Positions 60,868 to 64,000 of a stretch of DNA of 64,000 bases are shown piece after piece; positions within the stretch are counted from its first letter, which is position 1, and each line of letters begins with the position of its first letter. The stretch comes from Poindextera sp963706385. Its GTDB lineage: Bacteria > Pseudomonadota > Alphaproteobacteria > Caulobacterales > Caulobacteraceae. The notes under the pieces are model-generated. The model did no database searches. It saw only the letters and a program-made list of their open reading frames with translations, and was not told the DNA's origin. A program made the translations under genes and the position numbers. Location: contig OY970153.1 in assembly GCA_963706385.1 (NCBI GenBank), forward strand, positions 1,054,001 through 1,118,000, given 5' to 3'.

Positions 60868-61212
60868 ATGCGGAACAATCATGGTTCAGTCCTGGCGTTG
60901 GTTGGCGCGTCCATCGTGACCTGGGCGGTCGTCGCATTGACGGCGGAAGCTGCGTTCGCCGCGCCGGCCGTCAACTACAACGCCAGCAAATCCAACACCG
61001 GGAACGTGACGGCTGGCCCCGCGGCTTGCCCGGCAGGCGAAACCGCCGCCACGAACCCGACGACCGGAAAGCCGTCATGCGTCAAATCCGACGCGGCTAA
61101 CTACAATTCGAGCAAGTCGAACACCGGAAACGGCATAGTCCAGCCGACCGGCTCCGGCGCAACCAGCAAGAACATCAGCGACGGCGCCGCGAAAGGACAA
61201 GCGTCCGAATAG
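60868..61212 (+). CDS. Small secreted protein with NYN(A/S)SKSNTGN repeats
   Basis: 114 residues with GGGAGG seven bases before the ATG. An N-terminal signal (LALVGASIVTWAVVALTAEAAFAAP) is followed by a low-complexity mature part in which NYNASKSNTGN (about 38-48) recurs as NYNSSKSNTGN (about 79-89). Between them is a GPAACPAGETAATNP..GKPSCVKSD segment whose two cysteines could pair. The composition is rich in Asn, Ser, Thr, Gly and Lys, unlike the neighbours. I do not recognise a family; a periplasmic or surface role is inferred only from the signal. Confidence 0.75.
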   Translation: MRNNHGSVLALVGASIVTWAVVALTAEAAFAAPAVNYNASKSNTGNVTAGPAACPAGETAATNPTTGKPSCVKSDAANYNSSKSNTGNGIVQPTGSGATSKNISDGAAKGQASE

Positions 61213-61261
61213 GTGAAACTTTACGCTCGACCGGGCAGCGCCTGTCGGCGCGGTCGCTCGC

Positions 61262-61951
61262 TCAGTCCGCCAGGGCCAGCCCGCGGCGTTCGCGGACGAT
61301 CAGGTCGTAGGCCGCGTTGATCGCCGCCGACTTGGCGTTGGCGACCTCGAGGTATTCGGCCGGCAGGCCGCGGGCCAGCACCCGGTCGGGGTGGGTCTCG
61401 CGCAAGGCCTCGCGCCAGGCCTCGCGCACGGCCAGGTCGCTGGCGTCGTGGGCGATGCGCAGCACGACATAGGGATCGTCGGCGTCCGGACCCAGGTGCA
61501 TCGCCTTCAGCCGCCGAAAGGTCAGAGGCGAGAGCTTGAACAGGTCGGCGACCCGCCGAAGATAGTCCAGTTCGTCCTCGCTCAGCGCCCCGTCGGCCCG
61601 GGCGATGTGGAACAGGCCGTCGAGCACGTCCTCCAGCAACTGCGGGCAGGCGCTGTAGCGCCTGGCCAGCCGCCGGGCGTAGCTTTCGAAGCCGCGGGTG
61701 GTCTGCCGCGCCAGGTCGTACAGCCGCCGCACGTCGCGCTCGGAGGCGGCATCCAGCTGGAAGACCTCGGCGAAGGCGGCGAACTCCTCGGCGCCGGCCC
61801 GACCGTCGGCCTTGGCGAGCTTGGCGCCGAGCGCGGTCACCGCGGTCGAGAAGGCGGGATCCTCGCCGGGCAGGCCGGGCGGGCACTCCGCGCAGTCGGC
61901 GTCGTCCACGCTTCGCGCGGCGAGGCTTGCAATGTTGCGCCAGAAGGTCAT
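61262..61951 (-). CDS. DjlA-like protein: TerB-type domain plus C-terminal J domain
   Basis: 229 residues from ATG 61951 (MTFWRNIASLAARSVDD). The frame is open far upstream, but that part is antisense to the next gene. Residues about 40-150 are a TerB-like helical domain (TAVTALGAKLAKADGRAGAEEFAAFAEVF, HIARADGALSEDELDYLRRVADLF). The C-terminal 65 residues are a J domain with DPYVVLRIAHDASDLAVREAWREALRETHPDRVLARG and the HPD motif that activates DnaK. No membrane anchor is seen, unlike E. coli DjlA. Confidence 0.87.
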   Translation of the reverse strand: MTFWRNIASLAARSVDDADCAECPPGLPGEDPAFSTAVTALGAKLAKADGRAGAEEFAAFAEVFQLDAASERDVRRLYDLARQTTRGFESYARRLARRYSACPQLLEDVLDGLFHIARADGALSEDELDYLRRVADLFKLSPLTFRRLKAMHLGPDADDPYVVLRIAHDASDLAVREAWREALRETHPDRVLARGLPAEYLEVANAKSAAINAAYDLIVRERRGLALAD

Positions 61952-61984
61952 GAGAGGAAGATAGTCTAGAATCAAAACCTGCGA

Positions 61985-64000
61985 ATGACAAACGAGACCG
62001 GCGACAACGATACGCCCCTCTGGTCGTTCTGGATCGATCGAGGCGGCACCTTCACCGACGTGATCGGCCGCGATGGCGCGGGCCGGATTCACAGCTTGAA
62101 GCTGCTGTCCGCGTCCGAGGCTTACGCCGACGCGGCGGTCGAGGCGATGCGCCGGATGCTGGGGCTTGAGCCTGGCGCGCCCTTCCCGGCGAACCAGGTC
62201 GCGGCGATCAAGATGGGCGCCACCGTCGCCACCAACGCGCTGCTGGAGCGCAAGGGCGCGCGGACCCTGCTGGTGACCACCCAGGGTTTCGCCGACGCGC
62301 TGACGATCGGCGACCAGGCCCGCCCGGCGCTGTTCGCGCTGAACATCGAAAAACCCGCCCCGCTCCATGCCGGCGTGGTCGAGGCGCGCGAGCGGATGGA
62401 CGCGGCGGGCAAGGCGCTGACGCGGCTGGACCGCCAAGGGTTGGCCGAAGCGTTGCGCGCGGCCGCGCGCAAGGGGTTCGAATCGGTCGCCATCGCCTTC
62501 CTGCACGCCGACCTGAACCCGGCGCACGAACTGCAGGCCGGCGAACTCGCGCGCCAGGCGGGCTTCGCCTGCGTCTGTCTGTCGCACCAGGCCTCGCCGC
62601 TGCCGCGTTTCATCCCTCGCGCCGAGACGACGGTGGCGGACGCCTATCTGACGCCGGTGGTTCAGGCCTACGCCCAGCGGATGCAGGCCGCGGTCGGCGG
62701 CGCGCCGCTGTTCTTCATGACCTCGGCCGGCGGGCTGGCGCGGGCCGAGGCCTTTCGCGGGCGCGACGCGGTGGTCTCCGGCCCGGCCGGCGGGGTGGTC
62801 GCGGTGGCCCGGATCGCCGAAGCCGCGGGGGCGGGCGCGGTGCTCGGCTTCGACATGGGCGGCACCTCGACCGACGTTTGCCGCTACGCCGGGGTGCTGG
62901 AGCGGCGCGATGCGGCGAAGATCGCGGGGGTGAAGCTGCGCAGCCCGATGCTGGACGTCGAGACGGTGGCGGCCGGCGGCGGCTCGATCCTGACGTTCGA
63001 CGGCCTGCGCGCCAGGGTCGGGCCGGCCAGCGCCGGGGCCGATCCGGGTCCGGCGGCCTATGGCCGGGATGGGCCGGCGACGATCACCGACGCCAATCTG
63101 GTGCTCGGTCGGATCGATCCGACCGCGTTCCCGGCTGTGTTCGGACCAGGTCACGACCAGCCGCTCGATGTCGCCGCCGCCCGCGCGCGCCTCGCCGTCC
63201 TGGCCGAAGCGATGGGCGCGCCGAGCCCGGAGGCCGCGGCCGAAGGCTTCGTCGCCGTCGCGGTCGAGCAGACCGTCCAGGCGGTGCGCCGCATCTCCAC
63301 CGAACGCGGCTTCGACCCGCGTGGCCATCTGCTGGTCGCCTTCGGCGGCGCCGCCGGCCAGATCGCCCCCTGGGTGGCCGAGGCCCTGGGCGCGAGCGAG
63401 GTGCTTTGCCCACGCCACGCCAGCCTGCTGTCGGCCTGGGGCATCGGCCAGGCGAGGATGCGCGCCCTGCGCCAGGCCGGGATCGAGCGGCCGCTGGACC
63501 GCGCGGGCCTGACCGCCGCCGGCGTGGCGCTGAACGCCCTCGCCGCCGAGGTCGAGGCCGATCTGGCCGACCAAGGCGCCGGGACGGTCACGATTCGCCG
63601 CCGCCTGGTCCTGCGCTACGAGGGCGCCGACGCGGCCCTGCCGGTTCCGTTCGCCACCCCGCGCGAAGCAAGGGGCGCCTTCTGCGTCGCCCACCAGCGC
63701 CTGTTCGGCTTCATCGAGCCGGCCCTGCCGATTCTGATCGCCAGCGTGGAGGCGGAAGGCGAGGAGATCGCCGCCGCGCCGGGTGAGACCGCCGCCGAGG
63801 CCGCGGCGCCCGCCGCCGCGCACGAGCCGCGCATCGTCATGACCTCGGGCGGCGCGGCCTTCGAGGCGCCGGTGCTCGCCGCCGAGACCCTGACCCTGCC
63901 GGTCGAGGGCCCGGCCCTGATCGTGCGGGGCGACACCCAGATCGTGGTGGCCCCCGGCTGGCGCGCCCGACCCGAGGGCGACGGGATGATCCGACTGAAG
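61985..64000 (+). CDS. Hydantoinase A / 5-oxoprolinase family protein, 3' part missing
   Basis: The frame is open for 672 codons from ATG 61985 to the window edge. FWIDRGGTFTDVIGRD (N-terminal nucleotide-binding motif), KMGATVATNALLERKGARTLLVTTQGFAD, HQASPLPRFIPRAETTVADAYLTP, SGPAGGVVAVA and VLGFDMGGTSTDVCRY (second phosphate motif) identify the HyuA-like ATP-dependent half. RISTERGFDPRGHLLVAFGGAAGQ and CPRHASLLSAWGIG follow. Full proteins of this kind are about 1200 residues with a HyuB half after this point, so ATP-dependent opening of 5-oxoproline or a hydantoin is likely. Confidence 0.9.
   Translation, partial: MTNETGDNDTPLWSFWIDRGGTFTDVIGRDGAGRIHSLKLLSASEAYADAAVEAMRRMLGLEPGAPFPANQVAAIKMGATVATNALLERKGARTLLVTTQGFADALTIGDQARPALFALNIEKPAPLHAGVVEARERMDAAGKALTRLDRQGLAEALRAAARKGFESVAIAFLHADLNPAHELQAGELARQAGFACVCLSHQASPLPRFIPRAETTVADAYLTPVVQAYAQRMQAAVGGAPLFFMTSAGGLARAEAFRGRDAVVSGPAGGVVAVARIAEAAGAGAVLGFDMGGTSTDVCRYAGVLERRDAAKIAGVKLRSPMLDVETVAAGGGSILTFDGLRARVGPASAGADPGPAAYGRDGPATITDANLVLGRIDPTAFPAVFGPGHDQPLDVAAARARLAVLAEAMGAPSPEAAAEGFVAVAVEQTVQAVRRISTERGFDPRGHLLVAFGGAAGQIAPWVAEALGASEVLCPRHASLLSAWGIGQARMRALRQAGIERPLDRAGLTAAGVALNALAAEVEADLADQGAGTVTIRRRLVLRYEGADAALPVPFATPREARGAFCVAHQRLFGFIEPALPILIASVEAEGEEIAAAPGETAAEAAAPAAAHEPRIVMTSGGAAFEAPVLAAETLTLPVEGPALIVRGDTQIVVAPGWRARPEGDGMIRLK

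Noticed and set aside
61952..63823. Long upstream extension of the DjlA-like gene
   Set aside because: It is antisense to the hydantoinase/oxoprolinase gene and not family-like. The ATG at 61951 gives a normal protein.

Overview
The window is high-GC, gene-dense DNA from an alphaproteobacterium, almost certainly of the Caulobacteraceae (Caulobacter/Phenylobacterium type). The grounds are a CckA-type cell-cycle kinase next to flagellar export genes, a 514-residue FtsZ with a long linker and an EIPSFLRRLAN tail, TTAA-N7-TTAA (CtrA-type) boxes upstream of ftsZ and of flagellar operons, and GANTC (CcrM-type) sites clustered in the ftsA-ftsZ gap. No rRNA, tRNA or CRISPR array was seen. One structural RNA, RNase P RNA, is present.

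Layout. 1-6.6 kb: truncated luciferase-like monooxygenase, TPR/ATP-grasp protein, hybrid histidine kinase, divergent EAL protein. 6.7-9.9 kb: surface-glycan pair (GT2 transferase; membrane protein fused to a GtrA domain, broken by a frameshift). 10-16.8 kb: cckA-flhB-fliR-fliQ-fliE-flgC-flgB on the minus strand and divergent fliO-fliP. 16.8-22.1 kb: RusA-like nuclease, AbrB/MazF toxin-antitoxin pair, fumC with two frameshifts, two tiny conserved genes, UvrD-type helicase. 22.1-23.8 kb: arsenic operon (arsR-arsC-aquaporin). 23.9-28.1 kb: prmA, aminopeptidase P, thioesterase, SMP-30 protein. 28.2-56.9 kb (minus strand): the division and cell-wall (dcw) cluster, read mraZ-rsmH-ftsL-ftsI-murE-murF-mraY-murD-ftsW-murG-murC-murB-[DUF1330, DUF559 element]-sir2-M28 peptidase-ddl-ftsQ-ftsA-ftsZ-lpxC-bamD-recN-ligA. 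57-64 kb: GIY-YIG element, IS1595-like remnant, rnpB, GNAT, amidase, small ATPase, a secreted repeat protein, DjlA-like co-chaperone and a truncated hydantoinase/oxoprolinase.

The genes link peptidoglycan precursor synthesis, the divisome, flagellar export and the CckA phosphorelay. CtrA-type boxes at ftsZ, flgB/fliO and fliQ (the last possibly driving cckA too) suggest a CckA-CtrA loop running through this region.

The most unusual signal is a set of intergenic palindromic repeats tied to two small solo nucleases. A DUF559 nuclease gene fills the space between 65-bp inverted repeats that differ at only two positions (42197-42703). A GIY-YIG nuclease gene fills the space between about 48-bp inverted repeats (57137-57522). 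In both, the stop codon abuts the repeat arm. Gene-less relatives of each element lie elsewhere: about 175-bp elements at 27 kb and 60 kb for the GIY-YIG family, and an inverted pair between ligA and recN for the DUF559 family. This resembles the REP/RAYT arrangement but with different enzymes, and is the best candidate here for an undescribed system.

Three single-base insertions that break otherwise intact genes (one in the GtrA fusion, two in fumC) look more like sequence errors than real pseudogenes.
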